A stretch of DNA of 64,000 bases from Solea solea. Taxonomy: Eukaryota; Chordata; Actinopteri; Pleuronectiformes; Soleidae. Shown here in pieces: positions 38,310 through 51,100 of this stretch; the first letter of the stretch is position 1, and every line of letters starts with the position of its first letter. The translations under genes were made by a program, and so were the position numbers. The stretch is from contig NC_081142.1 in the NCBI RefSeq assembly GCF_958295425.1, positions 24,898,469-24,962,468 on the forward strand, given 5' to 3'. A model generated the notes under the pieces. It was not told where the DNA came from, searched no databases, and was given only the letters and a program-made list of their open reading frames with translations.

Positions 38310-41300
38310 GAGAGAGAGAGAGAGAGAGACAGATGCTGCCCTTGCCAGCCTTTTGGTTTGTAGATAAAAAAATGAATGAATGATTTAATAATAAATAAAT
38401 GATTTATTATTAAATAAATAATCACTCCTGGTGTTTTTCTGGTGTCTCCTCTTTGTCCTCCTGCTCTGTTGCAATGCCCCTGATAAGTTTATCAGCTAAT
38501 TATAATCCTTGAGCCTCTTTCCTCTTTTTTTTTAACCATATTTTCTAAAGTTTACATAAATAACTCAATGATTTGTAACGTGTGAAAACCCTCTGAGTAT
38601 GAATGCATGTCCTTTGGCATGATGTAGAGTCTTGTCACCTTTCTCAGCGGCAGTGTGGACCAGTCTGTCCTCCAGCTGCTGCCGGAGGCGGTCGTTGGTC
38701 TGGATGGAGTCCTCCAGTCTCTGCCTCAGAGTCCTCACCTCCCTCAGATGCTCTTTCATCAGGTCTGAACCTGCAACACACAGTTACACACGGGAGCTGT
38801 TACACACGACTCACACACGGGTTCACTGGTGTCGCTCAATAAGTACTTGGTCTGTGTTGCGGTTGAGGTTTTGTGGAACAGTGAAGTTTGGCGTCTGTGA
38901 CGAGTTAAGTTGGAGGAAGACAGATCAAGTCGGGCATGTGCACAGCCTGACGCTACCTCCAACTGTGAAGATGAGTCCTCAAGATGACACACAGTTGTCC
39001 GTCTGATGACCTTTGACATATGTCATTAGAATCAATGAGACACAAACTCTCTCTGGCATCATCTGCTCTCGTCTCCATCATTATCAAATACTCTGATCGC
39101 CTTCTTTCTGGCAAGGAATGACCACGATAGCTTTCTCTTGGAGTCCACCTTGAAACTAACGCTAAGTGTGTGCATTAACATGTTCTCCTTCAATTATAAC
39201 AATGGTTCTATGTTTAGAATGAACAATATTTAGAGTTCCCCTCAGAGTCTCTACCTGTGTGGCTGGTGCCCGACTGGTACCCCGATGATCCTGACGACAG
39301 GTCGGCTCCGAGTCGCGATGGTCGGAGCCCGTAGGTCTTATCCCACAATGCACTGCTCTCCAGCAGGCTGGCCCCGGCTTTCATGGCAAAGCTGGCATCC
39401 AGATTGCTTGTGAAAGGAGAAGGCTGGTATCCATGGAAGGAGAGTGGCACGAAGGCAGAGGGGTCGGACTGCTGGTGGGTGAACGGGAAACCGTGGAGCG
39501 GTTTGGACTGGGGGGTGGAGAACCCTGTGGAGGGGGAGAACATCCAGGCAAGTTAAATAAAGGCAAACAATTTGTACCATGTTAGTGTGAAACAGAGGAA
39601 GCAGAAAGAGGATTGTAGTTTAGGAGACTAAGTGTTAATCAGGGGTTTCTCGAGGCTCCATGAGATCACAGCAAATCCATGTCCAGCTGGACGCTGTGGG
39701 GTCATGTGAAGTCTTTTAATGAGAGAGAGGGAGTGTGTGCAAGGAGATACAGATGAAGGTAAAGAGAGGATGGAAGTAACACAGCACAGAGAAGTACATG
39801 CAGCAGCATTAAAGCTGCAGTAGGCAAAAGGTTGTTAAAATACTGGTGTTTTCAGGGATCACAGCTCTCTGTGTCTGTGTCTGTGTCTGTGTCTGTGTCT
39901 CCATAGCATGGTTTGTGCTTTTGAGCTTGACATTGTAATGGAGAAACAACAGAGATGAGTGCAAACATGTCAGCACATCAGTGTGCACACTGATACTTTT
40001 TTAAATGTGTCATTAACAGAACATATTATCATATTAGGGACTAAACTCAGTATAGAGGCCAATTCCAAACCATTACCAGGTCTGGAAAACAGCTGTTCCT
40101 CATTTTAAAACTTGTCCAGGAATTTCCTGACCATGGGAACCCTGACAGACAGGAATCTCTGTCTTGTCAGATTGCTTTATTTCTGTTTGTTGTTAAGTTT
40201 TCAGAATCAGGATCAAAACTGGCTCAGTCTCGTGCACCACGCAGTGTTATCCATTTTAGTTAGTGTGCACACACACACACACAAACACACTCAAGCATAG
40301 AGCAGAAGTCTCAAACTCGTGGCCTGTGGACCGAATGTGGCCCGCCATTTAGTTATAATGAGTTATTTCTTTGTTTTTGTTTTTGCATATAACTATATAT
40401 CGTTGCATATCAAAAGATTTATTTTGAAATTTGGTGAAATCTCCTCACAAATATCGTGATGGAATACTGACCCACCCCTACTCTTGACCGGCCCCCTACT
40501 GACCAGACCAGACCAGACCAGACCACACCAGACCCTGATGTCATTTGAGTTTGAGACCCCTGATGCAGAGTCAGTCTGACGCACTCTCACTGTCTCCCAG
40601 CTGCCTCTGTAACATCTGCAGCTCCTGTTGCACCTCAGCTAAGGAGAAACCTGCTCCCGTGCCGCTGCCTTGGTAACGGGTTCGCATGGTGGCTGGGTGG
40701 GAATGGAAGGGCAAGGATGCAGTTTGTGCAGTGGAGGAGGGAGGAGGGAACGAGGGGGCAGAGGTGAAGACTGAAGCAGGAGCTAGAAGTTTAAGAGAAA
40801 ACGAAGGGATGAAAAGAATGTGCAGTCTGAAGGACAGCAATGAAAGTAAAGAATTCATAACAACACAGCTCTCTCTTACTCTACCTGTCTTACTCTTCAT
40901 GTCAGCAGTTGTGTGTGGAGAGCTGGGGCAATGCATGCTGGGACAGCTGAGGCAGGACTGGGTTCTGTGGGATGAGGCGATGGATGGAGGGGCAGATGGA
41001 TGATGGTGTGATGTGGTGCTACTGTGGTGAGAGTGGCAGTCTGGAAATGAAAAAGAAAACATGGAAGAACAGCGTGAATACATCTGTGTGTTTCCTGGTG
41101 TGATGTCACACTGAGGCCAACAGAGAGGACAGTGGACAGAGGACAGTGGACAGTGTGGTCACTTGAAGCTAGTGTTGAGAGAGAGGAACTAACACGTGGT
41201 TCAATGGATTTGTTGTTAATATTTAAAAAGTACATTCTGTAAGAAATGTATTGTGTTAATTCATAAATATATCTGGGATTGCAGGACCCACTTAACTCCG

Positions 41301-42526
41301 CGTGATTCATATCCCGTTCTTACCTGAGCTGCCTCGGGCAGAAGTCGGTATTTCCTCCCGGCTGAGCCCGTGGACGATGTCCGCGTTGGAGCGAACCTCC
41401 ACGTCGTCGTTTGTCGATCCACGGTCGTCGGACACGTAGGAGATGCGATCGGATTGGTCCGTGACATCGGAGAGGGCGTGGCTGCTGCAGGGCGTGTCAG
41501 AACCATGAGACGGAGGACGATGATGATGATGATGCTGGTGTAGTGTGGCGCGGAGAGACTCGATGACTTTGTCCTTTTGCTGCAGCTCCTTACTGAGCCT
41601 GCTCACAGAGAACACACACACACACACACAAATGTTGGTTAGTGTGGACATCTACAGGTAATACATCTGGACAAACAGGGACTTGATTCATGTTACGCTT
41701 CATCTACTGTAGCAGCTTAAGAGAAGCTGGGAATTGCTAGCATTGTTTTCCAACCATGTGTGACACCACACTGCTTTGTTTTTGTCTGGGTGACAGTGGT
41801 TCAGTGGTGGAGCGAGTCGTCTTTACGACTGAGAAGCAGTGGGTTCAATTCCTAGCCGATGTGTTTGACTACTGTATCAAAGCTGACATTTCTTGTGGTG
41901 GTGCATTCATAAATAAGCAAATAAGCACGTATGCGACATCAGTCGAGCAGCAGCCGCTGAAGACAGTCCAAGTGAGGGAAGAGGACTGGAGCCAAACAGA
42001 GCCCAGAGGAGTTCTCTGTCAGATCACGTCATCTGCTGTACACTTAAACGTTAGTAAACCCACTTCACTAACGGTGAAAAACAGGGAAAATGAGAGACTT
42101 TCTTTTGCTCCTCATTATGACTTGGTGAGATGAGAAATGTGTGTTCACAGCATTCCTGCAAAGTTACTCTGATCTAAAGTGACAGTAGAATAAAATAAAG
42201 GTCAAGAGCTGATTGTATTTATCTACTGACTCATAGTTACTCATATTTCTACTACATCCATCACAGAGACAGACAACCATTCCCTCTCACACCTACGGTC
42301 AATTTAGAGTGTCCTGTCATGGTTCAGGAGCAGCCAGTACAGACAGAACCAGTCCGTCAGATCCAGTTCTCTTGCATAGTTAACCGTGCTTGGAAAACTC
42401 TTATCTAAATCATTTCACATTTTAATTGACGGAAAATGAGCAATAATAATGAGTGATGTACCAGGTGTACACACACACACACACACACACACAGGTGAAA
42501 ATGCTGTCTCACACTCAGTCAAAGGA

Positions 42527-42559
<33 letters not shown>

Positions 42560-44524
42560 ACACCACATGTGCAGTGTGTCTCCTTCCGGATGATTTCATT
42601 AATGGTGACATGCACAGATGCTGAGGGGGAGGTCAGTCATTTAAATACATAACAAGCTCTCTCTCTCTTGCTCTCTCTTGCGCGCACACACACACACACA
42701 TGGACACCACATACATGTTTTATGTCTGTATTTATATAGCACTTTTGCAGTCAACACCATTCACAGTAGATATGTTTACATGTGCAAAATGTCTTCATTA
42801 CCAAAGGGTTTCGTTCCGATGGGAATTTACAGTTCCATTGTTTACAATGAAACGATCTGATTGTGGTGTGTGTGTGTGCGTGTGTGTGTGTACGTGCATT
42901 AAGTGTCAGAATGTCAGAATGCACAGCGTGGTCTAATTCTCCGGAAGCAGAAACAGAAGCTTCACTTCTGTTTTGCTGCTCGTCTGGATGGAGATTGTTC
43001 TTCTATAGATTGTATAGGAACAATCTTGAATTGATTTACACTTAAAGGGATAGTTCAGGTCTTTTGAAGTTTAGTTGTGCGAGGAAGTGAGTGTTGTGTG
43101 TTGATTCCAGTTGTTGTGGGCATTCCTGAACTCTGTTACTTTTACCTTTTACTTTTACTGTTACCATTTGCTGGCCCCCCTCTAAATAAAATGCTCACCA
43201 GATATAATTTATGTCTGCTGAAGAATGTGGTCGCTTCGATCTACAGCTGCATTCTTCAAGGAGCTCAAAGTCCAAAGTGTTACTTACTTGTTGAGCTGTG
43301 TGAGCAGCGCCCTCCTCTCTCTGTCACTGTGCTTCTTCAGCAGCAGCAGCTCTCTCTCCTGAGCCTTCCACTCCCACAGAGAGAAGGAGAACAGGGAGTC
43401 TCTGTACAGCGGGCTGCTCTTTGACAGCATGGACTTCCACAGAGGAGCCATGAGTCTCATCCAGCCTGCGTCCGCTGCCCGGGCCGATATTGTCTCACCT
43501 GGCTACTGCCCAGCCATGGCTCTTGTCCTGCCCTCTGCTCTTTCTCTATCCCACACCCAGGGATGACCGAGCAAGTGGGCGATCAGATGGAAAGCGGAGC
43601 AAAGCGATTACGGTTTGGTCTTCTCACGGAGATGAATGGATTTAGAGGACTGTCTTCACACCTGTACACACATCCTGGGAGTGTGTGTGCATGTGACCAC
43701 AGGTGGGTAAAGCAAATAGGTCCCGAAAACTGGAACCTGAACCTTCAGAGATCAGTCAGATGGTAGACGACAGGAACAGTTCAAGTTCAGTTTCTGTATT
43801 TTACTTCACCAGTGGGAAGATCGTAAGATTAAGCACGGAATAAATTCAAAGGCTAAACACAAATTTAGTAGGACTTCAAGTTGTCCTCTGCATCTCCTTC
43901 TTTTCTCTTTAACAGCACAATTACTCCATTTCCCCTCCTTTAAATGACTCCTGAAAGACCTGAAAGGAAAATCCTCTTAATTGTGTTTCACAATTAAGAC
44001 ACAATCTCTCCTCCCAGCAGCAGCAGCAGCAGCAGCAGCACCAGCATCACCGGTCCTGACGTAGAAATGTGATGACGATAGAGCATCATGAAGAGGGAGG
44101 AGGCTGGATAGAGGGCCGTGCATAATAACGGACACACAGATCCCGAGGGCACGTGTGTTCACGCTCCAACGACCATGAGAGAAGCTGAAAGGACAGTCGT
44201 CCACAAAGCACCACTTCCCCCTGTTCTTCCCCCGGTTTGTTTGAGTGCTTTCAGAAACACATCCATCCACCTGCAAGCAAAGAGAGACTCCGGGATGATC
44301 CTCACAAGAGGGAAACTTTCACGTCCAGCTTCCGTTTTAGGAGAATCCAAGAAAACTGATGTAGTGGAAAAGCAAAAACTGTGTTGTCCTCAGTCCACAG
44401 ATAAAACCTGATCTGGGTTTATTACGAGTGTATCTTAGACACTAGTGATCGGAGCACTGCGGTGTGTTTAGCACCATGTGCTGCTGCTGATGCAGAGAAG
44501 CAAAGTGATGCTCTCTGCTGCCCT

Positions 44525-44562
<38 letters not shown>

Positions 44563-45143
44563 TCTCTGCAGTGAGCTGCTCCTGACCTATTTCAGTCCCA
44601 CTCCAGGTTTTAATAACTTAACCTCATTAGGAGCCATGTCAACGTGAGCGCAGCAGAAGCCTCAGAAGCATTTAAGCCACTAGTGCTACACTCAGTTGGG
44701 CTAGCACACAAATATACTATATGTACTATATTCACCATTTAATTCCTAGATGTTCAACTTTCACATGACAGTTCTGTGTGTGAATTATATGTCTTATATG
44801 TCTTTGATATCTCCAGTAGATCAAAAACAAATGACTTTGTTTCCTCAACTAAAATCTACAAAATGGTTACAAGACAGAATACTGAGATCTGAGTCAGAGT
44901 TTTGACCTTTTTCTTTCCGAATTTCAGAGAAACTGTGATATTAAAGTCACGTTTAGAAGAACATGATAGTCACAATAATGTCAGAACTCTGACTTTCATG
45001 TGAAAATGTAAAACAATCAAATAAAAATCATAGTATTAGTGACATAAATTTGGCACTACAGTTGCTTTGGTTCCCCAGCATCAAACAATTGAACGACTAC
45101 TGTGTGTAAATCTAGTTAGCAGTGCTCAGATGGCAGGTAACCA

Positions 45144-45190
<47 letters not shown>

Positions 45191-48100
45191 CTGACAGCTT
45201 AACAGTAATGTAGGTTATTCACCTGTGAAACCGATGCAACCGCGTGTTAAACAGAGTGATACCAACACACACTATGCATCTGCTTACTGACATAAACATG
45301 GACTAATGACCTCTTTTTGAAAATCACTCATATTATAACTGAGCTCATTTGTACCATCATATATGTTATATTTAGAGGTAAGAGGAGGAGAATAAGAATA
45401 CAACACTTTTTTTTAAATACTGCAATATAATTTCCAATATTCAAAAATGAATCTTCACTTATTGTGATAATCATCGATCGTGATCACTCAAAGCTAAAAG
45501 CTTTTCAGCACACACACACACACACACACACACATACAGCCAGAATGAAAGGAACAGCCTAAATTCAACAGACTGTCGCTGAAAACACATTCAATAATTC
45601 TCCTTTCCATCTGCTCGGCCATCTGTGCCACAGTGGAGAACTGCAGGTGTCTTTTGACCCCTCACCCTCCCATGTCAACACAACACCATCTCAAGGTTGT
45701 GGCATGTCCCAGCTCATTTAGCAACAATACTGTCAACCATTTTATCATAGATTTATAAACATTTTTACACCATTTGTTTCTTTCTGCCTCATTCAGGTAT
45801 CAAAATGAAAGATGGAACAAAATGAAGAAGACACGTAACATCTGAGTAAACATCCAGGACCTTTAAAAACAAGAACAGCTGAAACAAAGTTCTGCACATC
45901 GGAGATAAAATATAGAGACGTACCTAAAAGACAATAAAACAATAAAACACCTTAAACAGGGTTTTTAAGATACGTTATAAAAACGTACGTGTCTAACATG
46001 CAGAGGAAGATTGTTCCACATCAGAAAAAGCTCTGTCCCCTGTGAGCTTAGATTTATCACATCACATCAGCTGACCTCAGACACCAGGCAGGAGTGTAAG
46101 GATGAAGCAGCTGAAGCAGCTTAGAGAGGTGACGCAGGGCGAGGCCATTTAAGGATTTTAAAAGAAAATAAAACCATTTTCTAAAGGAACTCTAAAATGC
46201 ACTGGCAGCCAGTGGAGTGAGGCGAGAGTGGGTGTCATGTGATGCGCAGCAGCATCAGTGCGAGACCCTGAACAGACTCACACAATGTTCCCAGCTTTCA
46301 GTTTCTATACGTGTGCTCCTCACCCGACTGCTGCAGCGTTCCCATACATTGTGTTTTAAATCATACTTGTACTTTCTATTCTATTTTAATTCCATGCTTT
46401 TATGGTTTGACACTGTGTGTGCTTGTTTTGATAGTTTCTAAAATACAATTTTACTGTCGTATTGCATTTTAATTCCAATATTTTTAATGTAATGTTTGAT
46501 TTCAAGTGTCATTTTAGTGTATTTTCTGCCTTGTGTCTGCATGGTGTACATTTAGTACATTTAGATGTAAATTATTTACATGCCTGCTCTTGTGCTTTAA
46601 CTTCTGACTGTTTAGGCTGAGATGAGGAAATAGTTCTTTGTTCTTTCGTTAGCTACGGCTACGCTACACGTGTTCAGTCCCCACTCAGTAGCCACTTAGC
46701 ACCCAGGTACTGGAAAGGGAAATGGGAAAACAGGTGGGCAGGTAGGGTCACCATGGAAACACAGACAAACACGCGTGGGACACAAAGTGTCAGCTCCAAT
46801 CGTCATATTTGGTAAAGGAGTAGAAGGCAGAGCTGAAGAATATGTCCCATCCACAACCATGAAACAACAACGATAAAATACTGCATGATGGGCAAAAAGG
46901 AAGGAAGTCAATTATGAATAAATGATTGCAGATGCCAATTACTGTAAAATGCCACCACCAGGTATCACAAACAAACAAACGTGTGTGTGTGTGTGTGTTA
47001 GGACCATTATAAGACAGAAGTATGTTATTACATTATTGTCTCTAGTTATTACATTTGTAGAGCTTTTTTTTTAACCTAACTATTGTCTTATAACCAGCCA
47101 ATAATGGAATATGTAATAAATATGTAATACATTGACTTTACGTTAACATTTTAATGTGATCGGTTCAGAGATGTAATTCCATTATTGGACATGTCGGAGC
47201 CATTCTGATCATTAATTACGGTGATCTTACATCTTAATTGTTTATCATGGTGGCCACACCCAGCTGAGTGGCTAAAAATAGTCACTACTGGACAGTTATG
47301 ACATTACATGCCTTATATTACATTAAAAATGGAAAGAAATGTCATTATTGTAAGTTATGTAACACATACAGTAAATGGTGGTTATTACAATGACCTTTCT
47401 TTTTTTTACTCCATCCTCTCAGTTAAATAATTAGTCAATTCACTCATTCATTGTCAACCACCTTATCCAGGAAGGTGGGGTACACCCAACCATTCACTCT
47501 CACACCTATGGTAAATTCAGAGTGTCCCATTAACCTGTGCATGTATTTGGACTGCGGGAGGAAACTGCAGAACCATCCTGGGTCTTTCTGCTACAAGGCA
47601 ACAGTGCTAGCCACCACGCCACCGTTTGGCTCTGAATGTTAAACCTAATTCCAGGATTAAACCATATGAGCCCCTAGTTTTATTGTTTTGTGGAGAATAC
47701 ATGACATTTCTCAAATCCTGTCCCTTTTAACTTCTATATAGGCACAGCCTATATAGAGCACAGCCAAAAGAAATATGAAGTCCATAACTCTGTTTGCCCT
47801 TATTTGACCTCATTCATTTGCCTTCTCATCCTCTCTGTCTCTTATCACTGACTTTGTGACCGATGGACTGGACAGTAGAGGTCAGTGCTGGAACAACTGT
47901 GCCCTGCTGGTCATGACTGAGTGTCGTGGTGAGGACATCGCGGTCACAGCTCTGCCTCTCAGTGCTGTGACGTCAAATGACTTTGGGGTTTTGTAACACA
48001 ATGATGTCAGAGGAAAGTTTCCTATGCTGCTGAAGGGATGAATAAAATAAACCAAACACTGGCTGCATGGGGAAGACAAACATACATGGCCTGTATATGG

Positions 48101-51100
48101 TCTTTAAATATACTGTATTCATTCATGTCTTCTCTGTCTACTGCTGAGGTGCTCCACAATCATATGTCGTCATATTCACTCATTCACACACATTGATGCA
48201 GCATCAGGAGGAGTTAGAGGTTCAGAATACTTTGTCACACACACAAGTGTTCAAATCTTTCTACTCATGATTAGTTTAAGATTAGCTTGTAGTGTAATTA
48301 AACCTCTAAACCACTTGTTTGCAGGTGTAAACCCGTGTATCTGTGTATCTAGTTAATGTTATTAGTTGATCCAGATGTCAATCTGCACATGTTGTGGTCA
48401 AACCGCAGCTACTACGTTAAAATGTTGTTCGTCCACTCTTGCTTCACCGGCACAAGTTTTCGTCACAGTCTGTTGTTGTCCCAGACTCCTCCCCCTACGT
48501 TTTATAAAGGGGGAGGAGTCACTTTAGGAGCCTTTGAGAGGCCCGTCTCACTGAGAATCACGCGCAGCTGCAACTGGGTGTCAGATTTCACTAGCAGACC
48601 ACGCCCCCTGCAGTGTTCCTCACTCCTCACTCACAGCCCACTTCTTGGCATTTATCAAAGTTGAGTAAGTTACCCTTAAGCTTTACAAATGTAAGAATAA
48701 TAAGAGAACAAGTGAGTAGAATTATATCCTTTATTTTTTTTACTGTTATAAGAACCACCTTTAGTCCTTTAATAACATTTTAGTTTCTCCCTCTTTTACA
48801 ACAGCTAGGATTTTTGTCATTATTGCTCCATAATTGGGCCACGCAGTGGAGTAGCAGCTAGCACTGTAGTCTTGCAGCAGAAAGATCAGGGTTCACAACC
48901 TTCCTGTATAAGAGTTTGCCAGTTTGAATCCCCACTGCAGCTTTACAATCTGCCATTTGCCCATTCACACCCTTTCACTCACACATTCACACAGTGCAAT
49001 GTAGGGTTAAGTGTTGCCTAAGAACACATCGGCATGTAGACTAGCAGAGCTGGGAATTGAATCCACAAGATGTTATGGACTTATATTTGTATAGCTGATG
49101 TTTTGGGTCTGATTTTGTCTTCTGTCTGTCTACGACTGTCAGAATGGTGAATGTGAGACCATTTTAAGTGCAAACTGACAATAAAGTATGAACTTATCCT
49201 AACCTTGCCCTTGAAAGACGACCTGCTCTTACCACTGAGACACCATCGCCCCACAAACACTGTACATTTTCAGCATCACAGGAGGATCTGACCAATCACA
49301 GTCGCTCCCACGTCACCTACTCTACGTACAGATGCCGTCAGTGGAATAACTGCAACGACTGCCTATGCTGTAAAGAAACCCGAAATGTTGTTTCTAGTTT
49401 TCGGTTTTCCTTGTTACCGCTTTTATTTTGTAGTTTCTCCTGAAGTGTATTTCTTTTTGTCATCGTGCTCTACTAACCTTCCACACTTCACCACTGCACA
49501 CCCATAGAAACCAGGACTTATTATATTGCACCTCTGTATAGTCTTGTCCTGCTCTTTACCTCTCATGTAACTCATGCACTTGCCCATAAGTGTGGCAAAA
49601 ACACTTAAAGCATTTTGAAAAAAACAAAAGCAATCCTGATTATTTAGCACAATGAAATGGATGTGATTTTGAAAACCGTGTTTAAGGCTTTAAGTTTGAC
49701 TGAAACTGTTGAGAATAAGACTCTTATCACACCTCAATATCCACAAGGAAGATAATTCCGAGACATCTGCAGCCCATCCATGTCCTTCCGGTCATTACCT
49801 GTGCAACCAGCCCACACGCACTCATTACTGATCGAATCAGCTGTGACATTAATTAACCAGTGAGGTCTTTACTCATTATTGAGCCAACATGTGATTATTC
49901 TGCCCTGAGGAACAAACAGGGGCCACAGCATGAACGTCATACACACCAATACTTTCCAACATGAGGCCTGCTGTTATACAGGACATAATGTCCTGGCTGA
50001 AATTCAATGTGATAAGCAAAAGAGCACTGACCGGATGGCGAGCAGCTCTGTCTTCTCATCTGGATCTTCAGGGTGATCTCCTGAGGTCACACATTCATTT
50101 GTTCTTATTTTAGCGACATATAAATGAATCAGACTCACTGTGTGTTACAGAGTGATGGAAAACATCTGCTGACTCACGTCCGTTGATCTTTGCGCCGACT
50201 CTCTGTGCCAGAGAGCTGCTCTGAGACAGCTGCTCCCTGAAGCTCTGACCCATGTAGTAGTCGATGTCGTTGGCCCTCAGCAGCTCCTCGAAGGCCTTGG
50301 TGGTGTCTCCGAGGTGCTGGGTGAGGATGTTACAGACGCTGCGACCCTCCCTCAGCCGCTGACGGAGGTGAGACAGCTCTCTGGCCTGAGCCTGGATCAG
50401 AGTGTCGAATTTTCTACAGGAATCAAAGAGACACGTGACAGTTAGCAGCAGCCGCTTTAGCAAAATACTGTGTTTAGTTTTACAATTCTTATGGAACATG
50501 AACAAATGAACTCTGTCACTCACCCTGGACCTTTAGCAGATATTCCATCCTGGTCCACAGACTTCTTCCCTCCTCTCCTCAGCTGGTTCTCCAGAGCATC
50601 CACCCGGGACACCAGCTCCTGGAGGCCCTTGTCTGAGTGAGGGTGATGAGGTGAAGCCAGTAGACCCCCGTCTGAGGACTGCCAGCCCTCATCGTCTTCT
50701 GTGCCGCTCTGCGCGGGTGAGTTCTGGATGCACCAGTTGACTTTGCGAGGCGTGGTGGAGTTTCCATAGTCACTGCAGGTGGAGAGGGAGGCCAGGCGGC
50801 CCTGGAGGCCCCGGATGACTCCCTGAGAGCGGGACAGCTGTGAGCGAAGGTCCTCGACAAGGCGCTGGAGAGATGACACCTCATCTCCATCACCAGAGCC
50901 GTGGGTAGTGGCTTTTGTAAAAGGAGCGCTGCTGCTGTTGTTGTTAGCAGGCCACCACTGAGAGCCACAGTCAAGAGATGTGCACATCTCCAGATCATCA
51001 AACTCTGCGGAGGAAACACATTTAAAAAACACTTAACCTCCCTTAAACTCCCATAGTCCACTGAGTGTAGACTTGGTAACTACAACTTCATCTTAATCTG

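Larger units (their letters stand above)
37362..38638 (-). other. pde4dip: pde4dip intron 25
   Basis: 1.3 kb. It contains a tRNA-SINE-like repeat (37490-37680), a (TA)n/(GA)n microsatellite (38264-38329) and AT-rich filler. Confidence 0.85.
41599..50031 (-). other. pde4dip: pde4dip intron 20 (8.4 kb)
   Basis: The longest intron of the gene. It contains a tRNA-like SINE head (41788-41860), several dispersed repeats (42255-42330, 45800-46210, 47445-47640, 48835-49080), CA, CT and CAG microsatellites, and the probable internal first exon (43288-43460). A candidate conserved block lies at 49740-49960, next to exon 20. Confidence 0.85.

Noticed and set aside
40571..41083. One 170-codon exon joining pde4dip exons 22 and 23
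   Set aside because: The intervening 102 bases are an open-frame intron: they have a proper donor and acceptor, and both neighbours have conserved ends. Retention would stay in frame, so a minor isoform is possible.
43981..44276. Minus-strand frame with an alanine run, upstream of the alternative first exon
   Set aside because: The run comes from a CAG microsatellite, and the frame has no splice site that joins it to exon 43288-43460 in phase.
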